DNA of 64,000 nucleotides from Paramecium octaurelia (GCA_905182995.1 CAJJDP010000089.1:62001-126000), one strand, 5' to 3'. Shown: positions 37,158 to 49,490, numbered from the stretch's first letter. Notes: generated by a model not told the origin, from the letters alone. Numbers and translations: made by a program.

Positions 37158-38205
37158 ATGAGTCTCATAGTCAGATAAAGAGTAGGCATGCATGACGAGT
37201 CCGTAACTCACTCTATCTTATCCAAAGAAATTAAAAAAAAAAGTAAGGCCCATTTTAAACTTAGAAAACTAAACCAGAAAACGTCAACCCATTAAACAAC
37301 TAGTGTGTCTAGTGTCAATAGCTAAACCATTTAAAGAACATGTCTACATCAAATCAAATGTGGAACTCAAATTGGCTCTTTCTTACATTCCAGATCACTG
37401 CTTAGGAAGTTTAAAAGAAAGTCCCTGCACTTACAATTATAGAGTCTCACGTACTGACCAATTGGATGACGTCTACTTTTACACTCTCGAATTACTCGAT
37501 CAAGCCAATCATTCAATCGATCAGATCACCAATTTGTTAATTAACTAATCAGATCCAGATGCACCATTAGCTGTTAAACTAGTGCAAGAACGTCATCACA
37601 TCCTAAATGACTTCACTGAATAGCCTTACATTTCAAATGAAGATCTACTGAATGTTGAAAAAATTGCTCAAGATTATCCTTACCAATGTACAATCCAAAA
37701 AGTGAACAAAGATTCTAGTTCGCTCTCCTAAAGAATTGTCAACGAATAATTTTACACCTTGATGGGAGTCAGCAGAGACATGATGCTTAACCACTTGCAC
37801 GAAACTAAGACCATCCCATCTATGTTTGATCTGGGACCCAGTCTCAAAATGTGGTGTGATTTGTCAGCTAATTCAATTCAATCTGCTCACACTTTTGAAA
37901 CCTACATCAATACCTATGAAGGAGCCTAATATAAATGTACAGTTGAATAAAGATAAATGTTTAAAAGAACACAAGTTAACCCAAATTAAATAGTGCTCAT
38001 TGAATTTTGGCTCTTTAAAGTAGATGAACCTTTAAAATCTTATCTCATGAATCCCCAGCGTATCTACTAGAATTAAATCGATTATTTTAACAAGAAGAAC
38101 ACCTAATAAGAGTATGAAGTATTTCTTTAATCGATGAAACAGAAGACCACTCCTTAGTACAAAAACAAAAATGCTTGTGGATATAAACAATTGACATGGA
38201 TCTGA
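37158..38205 (+). CDS. PAS-like domain protein, 342 aa
   Basis: ATG 37158 to TGA 38203-38205; a 19-nt intron (37303-37321) gives 343 codons exactly. The basic N-terminus (LSKEIKKKSKAHFKLRKLN) could bind nucleic acid. The second half looks like a PAS sensor: SQRIVNEQFYTLMGVSRDMM, a helical turn with PSMFDLGPSLKMW, then strands YKCTVEQRQMFKRTQVNPNQ and IVLIEFWLFKV. The PAS assignment rests on this order only. The C-terminal ~60 residues are Gln/Asn/Lys-rich. The intron is at the lower size limit and begins GTG, so the junction near residue 48 is less certain. Confidence 0.6.
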
Positions 38206-38974
38206 TTTTCAATACAATATTATATATTATTTAATGCTTATTTTTATGAAATTTCTTGATTTCTTAAGAAACTCTTAACAATATTGTTGAAGCAGATTCC
38301 CAAAATTAAGATAGTTTGGGTTACATATTCTCAAAATCCCCGCTTTTTTTCAAATCAAATGTTTCATTAGATCTGGTCGCTTTTTCATAATTTAGCAGGG
38401 GATTTTCAAATAAAATGAAGCCTATCAACAATTATACAACTATATATTTCATCAATAGGCTTCATTCTTTTATAATCCTGTTGGTTTGAACCTAAATTAG
38501 CAGTGAAGTCCTTATAATCCAAAAAAATATCAAAAATCTAAATATTATTTCAAATTACTCTGATTAAAAAGGATATAAATGATATTGCAATACATAAATA
38601 TTTAAATAGTATTTATCCCTATAAAGTTCCTATGGATGGGTTTTTTCCTTATTTCGTGCTAGATCAAAAATGGCTTTAAATTTCTGACACAAAAGGATTT
38701 TCTTTTAAAATCTAATCATTTTTAACTCTAATCAATTTAATAACGAAATCGACTAAATAGAAAAATATCACTTAACAAATTTATAGATCCTTTTTTCATA
38801 ATTATCAAACTATATTGAAAAATTTAATGAATTAGCTCGTATAATAATATAATTTTATGATTAAATATAATAAAAAAAAGCAGTTCTGAATATTGAATTG
38901 AGCTTTTTTCTGATTACAATAATTAAAATTTTAAAGATGATTTTATTAAGAAGTGAACAAAAATATTCATTTAT
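38206..38974. other. 769-bp spacer with several inverted repeats
   Basis: Between two convergent genes, so no promoter is needed here. It contains 12-bp palindromes at 38260-38271 and 38277-38288 and two larger hairpins (38333-38406 and 38414-38466). No coding frame convinces me. Confidence 0.5.
38333..38466. ncRNA. Candidate structured RNA: two tandem hairpins
   Basis: Hairpin A pairs 38333-38344 with 38394-38406, with one bulged A. Hairpin B pairs 38414-38425 with 38455-38466, 12 of 12 bp. The linker 38408-38413 (aaataa) fits the ANANNA form of an H box on the plus strand. No ACA box follows the second hairpin at the expected distance, so the H/ACA idea is weak. Strand is undetermined. Confidence 0.25.
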
Positions 38975-39857
38975 TCATTACTTTTTCCTAGTCGATTGAA
39001 CTGACGGCAGTTTTAATTACTTTTCGCCATACCAGAAATTATCATCAACTTCATGTGCATTATAATTAACTCTTTACTATGAGGCAGACTTGTTATTATA
39101 GGAATTTCTGGGTTTTCTCTGAGCATTACCTTCTATAATAATTTACTCTTGATCTGAAACTCTATTTATAACCTTTTTAACATCATTTAAATTTTATATT
39201 GTTGCTCTTAATTATTAAGCTTCCTATTTTAATTGTTATATCTTTTATGATTTTTCATCGACATCAGTTCTTAAGAGTAAATTAGTATTAGTTTATTTTT
39301 ATATTTATATTTTTAATTTTTGAGCATGTTAATCACTCTCTTACAATTCTTATCTAACTTCACTGACATACTTTCTATATTAATTAAATAAAGCAGCACC
39401 TTAAATTTCTAAATTGCAATTCTAATTCATAATTTAAAAAGGATCTCTCTTTTTCATTTTCTTTGAGATCTCTCAATTCCTATTGCTTTTGTAAAGTCTG
39501 TTGAACAAGGTTTTCAAGTGTCTCTCTAATCAACGCTTCAACTTTCTAATGAATATTCGCAAATGTACATCAGTTGTTGTTTGATTTTATTTAATCAAGA
39601 GCTTTTTGATTTGATCTCTTTTCTCCTCCAATTTTGTTGTGGCCTCTTGTCTTAACTAGGTTCTAATCACTTAACATGAATACTTATTTCTCTTCTTCTA
39701 TATCAGCCTTTGTTTACTTAATTTAAGCCTAGACTTCTTTCAATCTAGCAACAAGCTCTTTGAAATACTCCTTTTTTTCTTATTCTTCCTTCTCTTGAGA
39801 ATTATTAACCTAATTTTCATTATCATCTCCATTTATTTAGTCCTCCTAATCAGACAT
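38975..39857 (-). CDS. Coiled-coil protein, 268 aa
   Basis: Starts at ATG 39855-39857 with an acidic segment (MSDQEDQINGDDNENQVNNS), then continuous coiled coil (residues ~30-210) including KLEEKRDQIKKLL, RETLENLVQQTLQKQQELRD and QQLKQEAQQLRATIQNLND. The tail is basic and Asn/Ser-rich with VDDNFWYGEKQ near the end. Three introns (28, 23 and 25 nt) give 269 codons exactly with TGA 38975-38977. It is head-to-head with the SET gene (57 bp). No family recognised. Confidence 0.75.
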
Positions 39858-39914
39858 ATATTGAATATTTATTTATATATACTTATAAATCAAATCTAAA
39901 AACCTCATAAAGGA

Positions 39915-41061
39915 ATGAAAGAATAGAGTATTACATTTCCAATAGCTATGTCTGAAATGAAGGAATCTTAGAAGCCTATATTACAAGTATTCAAAAAAAA
40001 TACTGTATGTGCTAAATGCAAAATGTGGATTATCAAATAAAAATACGCGAATTGCGTAATATGTGAAGATGCTTATCATCATAATTGTATGGTATCAAAT
40101 TTGAGAATGTATATAGAGACCAAAATAAAAGGAAATATCCAAAGATTGGACATGTGCACATTGTATTGAATTGAAAAATACTTTTCCTGATACTAATGAT
40201 GAAGAGATTGATAATGTTTGTTAGAAGTGCTAGAAAGATGTAGATTCAAAAGATGAAGAAATCTGTACAAAATGCAATAAAATATTCCATAAAAAATGTT
40301 ATGGATCTAAAACTATTTCCCCTATTTGTAACCTTTGTCATTCATAACAACCACCAAAATTTGTTTTGAATGAGAAAATGAACCAACTCCTTAATTTTAG
40401 TATTCCAATGACAAGTTCTAATTTATTCATACTACCATGTTGTGTATATGATGATAAGTTGAGATAGAATTGCTTTCAATCACTCTAATATGCATTATAT
40501 TGTTAGAACATTAATTTTAATGATGACTTAGTTTATTCTTCTGCCAAAAAAGAATTAAATAATGGCTACAATGAAAAACTCGATCCCTTGATAGGGAAGA
40601 ATCTTCTAACCTTTAAAAAGTACAAGTAAGTGACAAAGATTGGCTTTTATGGACCATTGAGAGTAGAATATAATTTAGATTAAGGATTCTATGTTAGATC
40701 TGTGCAACCCCTAGCTTATAAAACATTAATTTGTGAATACGCCGGAGATGTCTATAGATTTGCAGATCAAGTATATAGTACTTCTGATTCAATGATGAGT
40801 TTGTTAGAAACTGGCTTTGCTGCTACATCACTTGTAATAATTCCCGAGAAGAATGGGAATATAGCCAAATACTTATCAGGAATAAATAATAGTAAGAAAA
40901 ATAGCAAGAAAATGCAATAGAATGTGAAATCTAGACGATATAATGTTGAGGGGTAGTCTAGAGTTATATTGTATGCATGTAGAGATATAAAGTCAGGAGA
41001 GATATTATATTATGATTATAATGAAGGGGAATTTAAATATAATACAAATTACTTTGTTTGA
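39915..41061 (+). CDS. PHD-SET histone methyltransferase, ATXR5/TXR1-like, 373 aa
   Basis: N-terminal zinc-binding Cys/His clusters: CAKCKMW, CVICEDAYHHNC, WTCAHC, then CQKCQKD, ICTKCNKIFHKKCYG and ICNLCH, i.e. two PHD-type fingers. The C-terminal SET domain starts at KIGFYGPLRVEYN and shows LICEYAGDVYRF, DSMMSLLETG, SLVIIPEKNGNIAKYLSGIN, RRYNVEG and the catalytic ILYYDYNEGE. The GNIAKYLSGIN and end-of-SET features match plant ATXR5/6 and Tetrahymena TXR1, which monomethylate H3K27 and support DNA replication. There is no post-SET Cys cluster, as in those proteins. One intron (40092-40116) gives 374 codons. A second in-frame ATG at 39948 is an alternative start. Confidence 0.88.
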
Positions 41062-41086
41062 TTTAATATACAATAAACAGAAGTAA

Positions 41087-43893
41087 TCAGGACTTCTACT
41101 TTTTTCCTTTTCTCCTAGAGACTTGTCTTCTCTTTTTTCCTTTTCCAACTCTGGCCTTAGCCTTCATAGCTCTTTTGTCTTTTTTCAATCTTTTATCGAC
41201 AGTGAGAACCTTCCTTGAACTTTTAAGTTCTAGAATTTAATTGTAAATAATTACTTCCACTTGCTTGACCTTTTCTAGCAACTATGACCTTTCTTTCTTA
41301 TTCTTTTTAAATATTTGCTTTTTCTTTGTTATAAATTCTTCTCACTTATTACATTTTTGTTTTTTCATTAATACCATCGGTATCAAAAACAGTCTAAGCC
41401 TTTTTTGCAGCAGTTTTAAGCTTCTTTTGAGCCTTCTTCCACTTTCTGATTTTGGCTTCCATAATCTTTAATAATAATATTGTCTAAATACCTTCTTAGG
41501 TACTCTAGAATTGATTTCATATAACCTTTGTTTTTCCTATTAAAATTCTTCTTTTGTAATAGGTTCCATCTTAAACACGTGTCTTTCTTCATCATCTACA
41601 AACCATTAAGGTAAATCTTCATCTTCCCATTTATCTCTACCAAAAGAATTTTCAATTATTTATTCTCTAGTCTTTTTCCTCATCATTTTTTTTGCCAATG
41701 CCAGATTAGTGGCTAATTAATCAATATCATAATCCTCTATCCTTTTTTCAGGGACAATTTCTAATTCTTTATGATTTGGATCCTTATCTGATGCTTATTT
41801 AGCCTTCTTCTCTTCCCTGGCTGCTATTTTTTTAAGCTTCCTTCTTCTTTTTTCCATATCTGAAATAGGAAGATTAAGTTCAAATTATTTTACTTTCTCA
41901 TCTTCTCCAGGTAATGGATCTTGATTGATTCTTGCATCTAAATAGATTTTATAATATAATTACTTAATTTTCTTTAATATTCCATTTCTTTTTTATCAAC
42001 TCTTTTCAATAAACCAACATCTTTATTATCATCCAATTAGTTTAAATCTTCTTAAATTTACTTTTATAAATTTTTCAATTATTTTGGATCCATAACTTTT
42101 TCTTCTTGTTCATCACTATCTGAGTCATTCTTAAATTTATCAGCAGTTTATTCTCTGTCAGTTTTCTCTTTCTTCTTCTTCTCCAACTATGTTATGTTTT
42201 AATTTTTTAAAGGGTTGTCAAATACATCATCTTTTTATTTTTTAAGTTATTCCTTTAATTTTTAGAATTCCTCCTTATCAAAAAATTTGCTCTTCAAATC
42301 TGAAACTTTTAAGTGATCCTCTTGTTTCTTCACTTTTTTAATTGGTTTGCACGCAAGCTCATCAGCATCTACTTCTTCTTAATCTGATTCTAGAGCTTAC
42401 TTTTTATTTCTAACTCTTTCTAAAGCATTTTCTTTCTTTTATTTTTTATTTTCATAAATTAATTCTAAATTTTGATCTAATTATTTTTAATTATTGAATG
42501 CCAACTTCTCTTTCCTTAGCTTCTCTTCTTGTTTATCTTCTACATCCACATATCCTAATTTCAAAATATTCTTATGCTTAGAAAATTAGAATAACTCTTA
42601 ATCTTCTTCTTAAGGAGTGAATCCTATTCCTCTTCCTGCTAGTTTCTTCTCCTGTTAAGCTTACTTTTATTTCTATTTTCTTTATTCCTTTAATTCCTTC
42701 TTCTACTCCTCAATATATTATTATTCCAAAGCTTCCTTTTATTTATCTACCAATTTGTCGAGATCATCTTATTCTACTGCTTCTTCCTCATTTACTTCAT
42801 CATCTTCTCCTTCTCCTTCAGCCTCATCTAGATCTTCATATTCAGCACTTTCTTGTTCCTCCTATTTTTCTAGTTACTTTTATTCTCTCTTTTGTTTTGA
42901 TAAGAAATGTTTGATCTTACTTCTCCATTTTAATAATTATATAATTTCTCTCTTTCCTAATACTTTGATATCCTCCATCAATATTTCATAATCCTAAGGA
43001 GGCTTAGCGAGGCTCAAATACTTTTGCTTAGCTTCTTCAGTCATCTTGATTCCTGCATATTCAATAAAGATTGGATATGGGTTTTCTGCATGAAGAAACT
43101 ATTCAAAATCTATCATCTAATAAACAGTTTAATGAACATCATCAGCATATCCGCTTCTATGTCTTTAAGTTCTCTTCTAAAGAATTTTGTCAACAGAGAC
43201 AATTTCTTTCTAGATCTATTATTATAACATATCAGTTTCAGTATCTTTGAACACATGTTTAGAATCAAATAATTTCTCATCTATGTATTCGGGTGCTAAA
43301 TAGTCTAAACAAACGACAAAAATTTCAGCTGACACAAATCTACTTGCTAAAGGTTTAGTGGCTTCTACCTTCGAAAAGAATTTGTTAAAGACCCACATTA
43401 AGGAATTGTAATCTGTTGATCTAAAGACTTTAGTTACAAACACTCCTCCCTTCTTTAAAAATTAAGATGCCAATCTCAAGGCTGATAAGACCAGATCATT
43501 TTAGTTATAAGCATCTTTAGCCCAACTGGCTCCCACATTAGGAGCACCATCATGTAAGAATACATCTGCTTTTTATGGTATTTCCTTTTTAAGCAATTAA
43601 ACACATTATGGTGTTGTAATGTCCTAGGTGAATGCTTTGCATCCTGGAATTGGTTTGATGTGAACCAAGTCCAAACCAATTATGGTTGAACTTGAAGGCA
43701 TAATTTGAGCACACACTTGCATCCATCCTCCTGGGGCTGCACATAAATCTACGACTGTTCTTGCATTATTGAGAAAATTGTATTTGCGATTTAATTAGAA
43801 CAATTTAAACGCTGCTCTTGATCTATATCCTTGATCCTTAGCAAGGTTGTAATATTTATCTAAACGAGAACGAGCTTTTGTTTTTCTAGGCAT
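41087..43893 (-). CDS. SPB1: SPB1/FTSJ3, AdoMet-dependent rRNA 2'-O-methyltransferase
   Basis: Nucleolar ribosome-biogenesis enzyme. The N-terminal FtsJ domain (~210 aa) has motif [16 protein letters not shown] and the catalytic K-D-K set: [16 protein letters not shown], the aspartate in [13 protein letters not shown] and the lysine in FVTKVFRS. Long Lys/Glu-rich coiled regions follow, with stretches of acidic residues. The conserved SPB1 C-terminal domain ends in a very basic tail rich in KKRR and KGKK. It methylates the 25S/28S A-loop guanosine in yeast. Introns are present but were not all placed. Stop TGA 41087-41089 lies 25 bp from the stop of the convergent SET gene. Confidence 0.93.
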
Positions 43894-44178
43894 TTTGGTT
43901 ATTAAAATTAATTTGTGACCAGAATAATAATTTACATACAATATCAATTATTTATACTCAATACCATAATTCATGATTATCATCAACTTTTTAATGATAA
44001 AAATACCAAAAAACTTGAAAGAAACAAAATCCATTTCTCCTTTTGATTGCGTAGTTTTTAGTTTTAAACTATTATCTAAATTGCGGAACTCTATTCTGAA
44101 TGTGAAATTATAATTTTTTGTAAATTTAAATATTGTGATGCTGTAAATTAGATCAAGTAAATCTTAGTTTATTTTAAC

Positions 44179-45150
44179 TCATATTCTATTTTGAACTTTT
44201 CTTGCTCCAATCTATAATAGTTGCATCTCTTAATATAACTAATTAAATTTATCTTTAATTTATTTCTTATTAAAGATAGGAGATACTGTTATTTATTATT
44301 TGCGATACCCTGAATTAATTTAATTTAGTGTCTACAATTTTATTGATAGATTTCCCATAGATCTCGATATTAATTGTCTTCTGTGTTGGTGATCATCAGT
44401 ATAAGTTTACTCCCTTTTTATTAAATTATGGTATTCAATTGAACTCTTTGGAATTCTAAGGGGAAGTAAAATTATTATCTATCCTTGTTTATTTATATGA
44501 TTTGACTTGCTATTTGAATTTTAGAATAATTTTTAAATATATTCTCTTTTATTACAATCTTTTAGAAAAGTACACATCTTACTATAGATCTCTAATGCCA
44601 TTCAAAAAAATTAAAAAAAATAGCTTCTTTAACAATTTAATTAAATTCTCTGACCAATTACTTTGATCAATCTATAAGTTAAGAGGATTATTTTAATAGC
44701 AGCAAAACTAATTACCTTATTGGATGGATATTCGTATCAAGTAGGTCACCCTCTGTCAATTCAATTATTATTATACTTAAGGAAAACATATCAATATTTT
44801 CCCTATGTTAATTGTAATACAAACTTCTAGTGACTTCTAAAAAGTCTTCCTAAATTTGTGCCAAAGCCAGCCATAATATGCTAATTAAGAGGATAACTCA
44901 AAATCAGCTAATTTAATTTAGCCAAAATGATCAATTTAAATGTTTCCATATTTAATATCATCTCTTTAGGATTTGTAATATTCTACAATATATCACATCC
45001 ATAATCTCGAAGTATTTGAATTTATCATTATTTCAAATTCCAAATGGTAATAATTCTGTGGGTTGATTTGAGTTTCATTGATATTTTAATTTTATTTAAA
45101 TTAATCGTTGATGGATAATATACCACAAGCACAGTATAATATTTGGTTAT
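44179..45150 (-). pseudogene. Decayed Ser/Thr protein kinase gene
   Basis: Minus-strand remnants of a kinase domain lie in different frames. DDIKYGNIQIDHFGQIKLAD (about 44900-44965) corresponds to the DIKPxNILID..GxIKLADFGLS loop but reads DFEL instead of DFGL. Further on, NIDMFSLSIIIIELTEG (about 44750-44800) corresponds to subdomain IX (D-x-FSLGIILxEL). The pieces need frame changes not explained by intron-like sequences, and the catalytic RD and DFG motifs are damaged. A C-terminal piece remains open to TGA 44179-44181. This looks like a recently dead kinase copy, a common class after Paramecium genome duplications. Confidence 0.65.
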
Positions 45151-45184
45151 CATTTTAAGGAAGAAATATGTTCTCACAGACATA

Positions 45185-45993
45185 ATGAAAAAGAGAAAGC
45201 ATCAATCAAGTCTAAATGAGGAGAGAGCACGTTAAATTAAGGAGAGAATTCAGAAAAAAAAATAAAAGACTAAGGATTTTGTTCATCCTGAAAAATTTGT
45301 GGATAAATATCGTAAATAATAAACAGCATATTCTTATTTCAAAAGAAAAGTACTCTCTATCTTTATCTTCTTTAGGAACGCAAACAAAATTTAGAAACAG
45401 TTGATGCAAAATCTATTCCAATTAATAAAACATTACTTGTGGTGAGAATTAGAGGGTATACAATTTTTGCTAGATTATTTTAGTGTTAAAGATATCTCCA
45501 ACAGACAACAAAAAATCCTGAAGGAATTCAGATTAAATAAGGTTAACACAGCTGTTTTTGTGAAGACTACTGTAGATATTTGGAAGAAGCTGAAATTGGT
45601 TGAGAATTACATTACTTATGGGTAATGATTCCAAATCTATTTAGATTGCCAACACGATAAATTATCAATGATTTAATTGTCAAGAGAGGACACATCATGA
45701 AAGATAAAGAAATTATTGCATTGAAATCCAATGAAATCATTGAAGAGTATATGAGTGAGAAGGACATTATTTGCGTTGAGGATATTGTGAATACAATTGC
45801 AAATGCGTCAGAGAATTTCGACTTTGTTACCAAATTCTTAGTGTATTTTATCTAAATAATCATTAGGCCATTAAAATTAAATCATCCTGAAGGACAATTG
45901 AAGAGTGGTAAAATTAAAAAGCCTTTGACAAAACAAGGAGAATGGGGTTACAGAGAAGAAAGAATAAACAGCCTTGTAGAAAATATGATTTGA
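45185..45993 (+). CDS. Ribosomal protein L7 (uL30)/RLP7 family, 235 aa
   Basis: Basic N-terminus (MKKRKHQSSLNEERARQIKE) leads to a conserved core: LLVVRIRGVKDISNRQQKIL, KEFRLNKVNTAVFVKTT, YITYGLPTRQIINDLIVKRG, ICVEDIVNTIAN, FVTKFLVPLKLNHPEGQL and the end GYREERINSLVENMI. The RIRG segment and the terminal REERIN helix are family marks. Similarity to canonical L7 is modest (for example FLVPLKL where L7 has FLWPFKL), so this may be the ribosome-biogenesis paralogue RLP7 rather than the ribosomal protein. Introns at 45350-45375, 45456-45483, 45622-45644 and 45843-45866 give 236 codons exactly. Confidence 0.85.
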
Positions 45994-46187
45994 TTTATAT
46001 ATATATTCAAATTAGATCAATATCTCCATAAGATTATTATGTTTTAGCATTCCATTCAGAAATTGAAATATGTTTCTGAGGGATAAAATAATCGCAGTGA
46101 ATTCTAACATTTAAATTTTCTTTGTTCTTTGCTAATATAATTGTATAAACAATTTCATTAATTATTTTGAATTCAAAATAAAATATC

Positions 46188-47593
46188 ATGTAATAACAGA
46201 CTGTTGATGAGAGTATTCTCTAATAAGTAAGTTAATCATTTTATTGTAGTTGAGACGTATTCTAAGTTTTTAATCCTTAACCAGAAACTATTTTCTATTG
46301 AGGAAATTTGATCCCAACACAGGTTGTATAAGGCTTCAGAGTTTGGCTAAGGAGAAAAGCTTTAGACAATTGCTAGATTACCCATATGGGATAGAAACTC
46401 TAGCTAATGTATTAATTTCAAAATTAACTTTTTAGATTTTGATCCAATATAACTACAGCAATTGGATTTTCGATTAATCTTTCAATGCCATTAGACCCAT
46501 CTTTGCAAAGGAGAGAAAATAAGTGTAAATTTTGATCAAAAAGAATCAAGTGGATGAATTTAAGAAATTTTTACTAGAATTAGATCTTGGAAAGGAGTGT
46601 GAAGTCTTGGAAGCAGAGTACATAGCAAACAAAGATTTTACGAAATTGTTCATTGTTTTTGATAATGAGGATGAAGCACAGAGAGGTTTTAGTAAAATAT
46701 AATCATGCAAAGCCACAGTAACATTATTATATGAATTTTTAAGTTTGCAATACAAAATGCCAAAATGGAGGAAGTGGATTTCTTTAACAGATTCCTCAAT
46801 CTTGTTCAATCAAAGCAATAATAATTTTAAGAGTACAGGATGAATAATGCCAGAAACTATGAAGATATGCAAATGGAGCATTAATAATTTTCACATCATC
46901 ACTAACCCTAATAGAACCAATACTAATAATACTAATAATAGAAAATCTATTAATAATAATAATAATAAGATTGTTCTTCCTCTGACATTGTAAATTAAAG
47001 ATTAAATCAAATTAGATCAAATGAAAAAATAGAATTAAACTATGCTCCTATGCAAGAATAATAATCATTGTTTTCATTTGTACCTAATTTGAATCCTCAA
47101 CAATAAGGTTCAATGCAAGAAGGTTATGAAAATCCAAATTTTGGTGAAAACAGAAAAACTATTGAAATAATTAGAATTGAAGTAGATTCTGAAAACACTC
47201 AATCCCAAAATGCTGATTAGTTTGAATCGTAGACCAATTAGAGGCAATTTTCAAGAGAAACAGAGTCCAATAAAGAAAATTCAGTGGAAAGAAATAATAA
47301 AAAAACACATCAAGTAGAGCTTTATGAGGAGAAATAACACGTTAAGCATGAACATCAATAAAATGGATATGTATTAATATATTTAAACTTATTATTAGTA
47401 ATAAAAGAGAAGAAATAACTATGAGTACAACAAGTATCACAACAAATAAAATAATAGGAAATAACCATATTATAGTAATAAATATTATATCAATTTAGAT
47501 CGTTTGGAGAATGATTTAAGTGAATTTACTGGATATAAGAAGTACCAATAAAGATAGCAAAAGGAATTTTACGAAGTGAAGAAGGAATATTGA
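46188..47593 (+). CDS. La-motif (LARP-like) RNA-binding protein, 442 aa
   Basis: Residues ~5-90 fit a La motif: VDESILQQLRRILSFQSLTR, NYFLLRKFDPNTGCIRLQSL and PYGIETLANVLISK. The next ~90 residues (VQILIKKNQVDEFKKFLLEL ... KLFIVFDNEDEAQRGFSKIQ) have the order of an RRM, as in La and LARP proteins. The rest is disordered: Gln runs coded by TAA (near 46960), acidic Ser/Glu stretches and a Tyr/Asn/Lys-rich tail. Introns at 46227-46249, 46718-46743 and 47371-47398 give 443 codons exactly with TGA 47591-47593. Probably binds RNA 3' ends or regulates translation; the LARP subfamily cannot be told from this. Confidence 0.65.
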
Positions 47594-47750
47594 GTTCTCA
47601 AACCAATTTTGTTATTCCACAACTTTATATTCTCTTATAAAATCTATATTATTAAATTATTGATGAATGATAGAGAGAAACTTGCTTATTATCCACATCT
47701 ACTTGTATTCCTAAATTTTGATATCTCTATAGGGATAATCAGATAAAATA

Positions 47751-49451
47751 ATGAATTAAAACGTAGATAGTAAGAGGGGATTGGAGGAATATTTAGCAAT
47801 AATGTTGGAGAGAGCTGCTGTTGAGGAAAATTATGCCAAAGCTCTAAGCAAATTAGAATAATAAATTGAGAAGTCAAAGTAAAGAAATTCTAAATTTACT
47901 TAGTTTGATTTTAATGAAAGAGTAGCTAATGAATTAATTGAAGAATAAAATTACTTGGATTGACAATTTTGTTGAGTTAATTAGAACAGAAGTTGTTAGC
48001 TAGGTTAGGGAGACACTGAATTAGCAGAATTAGATTTCCATTAAAATAATAGATGATATAAAATAATTGGAAGAGTTCTTAAAGGAAAAAAGTGGGTAAG
48101 TAATGGCCGCAAGAATGGATTACAAATTAAAAATGAAAGACTATGAGTAATCTGCAATTTTAGATATGGTTTACCAATATAGTATTGATGTACCAGAAGA
48201 TCAGACTATCAAATAAATTTGCAAGTATTTTTTATTATAATTTAGAACTTAATATGTATAAATTGAATGCTCTAAATTAAAGAAATAATATTAATTATAA
48301 ACTATTGCATACAATGAATTTTTGGATGTCTTTAAAGCAAAAATGGAGAGTTATATGTTTTAGATGGAAGAATTTGAGTAAACAAAGTTATTAGTACATA
48401 AAGATACTTTATTAAAAGTATTCTTAATGGAGCTTTCAATGCAAAAATAACAATTTTAAGAAATTGAGAAATTTAATGAATAGATTAAGAACACAAATGT
48501 TCAGGATGTCATTGAAAGTTTTATCATGAAATATTATCGACCAGATTATCACCCAAATTAGATAGTATTTAAGGATTATTCTTCCTTTTTGATGAGTGAA
48601 ATCGAATCCATAAAATCTCAAGAGTATCACAAACTAAAAGATCTAATTAAAGCTTATTCTGAGACATTTTACACCATTTTTTCAGATGTAGTTGAGAAGA
48701 ATGTATTGATTTTTCTTAATACTAGAATCAATAAAGCATTGAAAAGCAAGACCTTGACTCTCTACTAAATGGAGAGAGTATTTAAGGACTTTTTAAGTGT
48801 TTCCTAATCCATGTTAATTCTATTTGGAATGATGGATAATTTTAAAATGATCAAACCATAACTGAATTATTGAAATCAAATACTTAGAATAAATTGCTTT
48901 GGTTAATTGCATTAGAGATATAGGCTGATAAGAATAATTACAGGGTTCCTAATGCTAATGCTTATGAATCCATTCTTAAATGGAGTTAGAAATTAATAGA
49001 TTTTGTAATTATTACTTAGTTATGTTAAGTGCTCTGAAGTGTCGGATGCTACACCTCTCAGAAGGTTGATCATATTAAGTTCATTACTACACATTTCTGT
49101 TTAAAATAAGAAGCACTATTTAATGCATAGTCTCAAAAATACTCAAGTCTTCAGCTAATCAGACTTTGTAGAGGCCAATATAATAGAAGCAATATATGAT
49201 GGCTTGATTGAGGATGTGTAGGAAGAACCAAATTAAATTGAGAGAATTAAGAGGTTTATTCTATATCTTAATTCTATAGACAAAAGATCAATTTTTTCAC
49301 CTAAATATCGAAAATTTGTTTCACTTTATTGATTTTTAATCAGAATAAAACCATCAGGAATTACTCAGACAAATACTTAAAGCTTTTGAGAGTGGCTGCC
49401 AATGCTATTCAAGATTTAACATTTTAGATTGAGAGTTATAAGTAATTGTGA
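47751..49451 (+). CDS. F-BAR (FCH) domain protein, 535 aa
   Basis: The start MNQNVDSKRGLEEYLAIMLE, with RAAVEENYAKALSKLE, is the FCH signature. Long helices follow to about residue 270 (TWIDNFVELIRTEVVSQVRE, YEQSAILDM), the length of an F-BAR dimer unit that bends membranes. The C-terminal ~220 residues are another all-helical region (LLWLIALEIQADKNNYRVPN, AYESILKWSQKLIDF, RRLIILSSLLHISVQNKK) that I do not recognise; no SH3 domain is present. Introns at 47922-47943, 48778-48797 (20 nt), 49005-49029 and 49318-49343 give 536 codons exactly. It sits 39 bp upstream of VPS35L on the same strand; a link to endosomal trafficking is a guess from context. Confidence 0.7.
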
Positions 49452-49490
49452 AATATTTATTATAATTTATTCAATAAAAATTCATACAGA

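Noticed and set aside
37158..38205. Splitting the PAS-like gene at residue ~48 into two genes
   Set aside because: A 19-nt GT...TAG segment restores the frame exactly; the downstream piece has no convincing start of its own.
38333..38466. Firm call of an H/ACA snoRNA
   Set aside because: No ACA box after the second hairpin on either strand; only the hairpins and a weak H-like linker are present.
41087..43893. Ser-rich plus-strand frame at 42755-42991 as a gene
   Set aside because: It is the antisense of an acidic Glu/Asp-rich stretch of SPB1.
45212..45409. Overlapping open frames on both strands at the start of the L7/RLP7 gene
   Set aside because: Both are shadows; the true frame has TAA codons as Gln and a 26-nt intron there.
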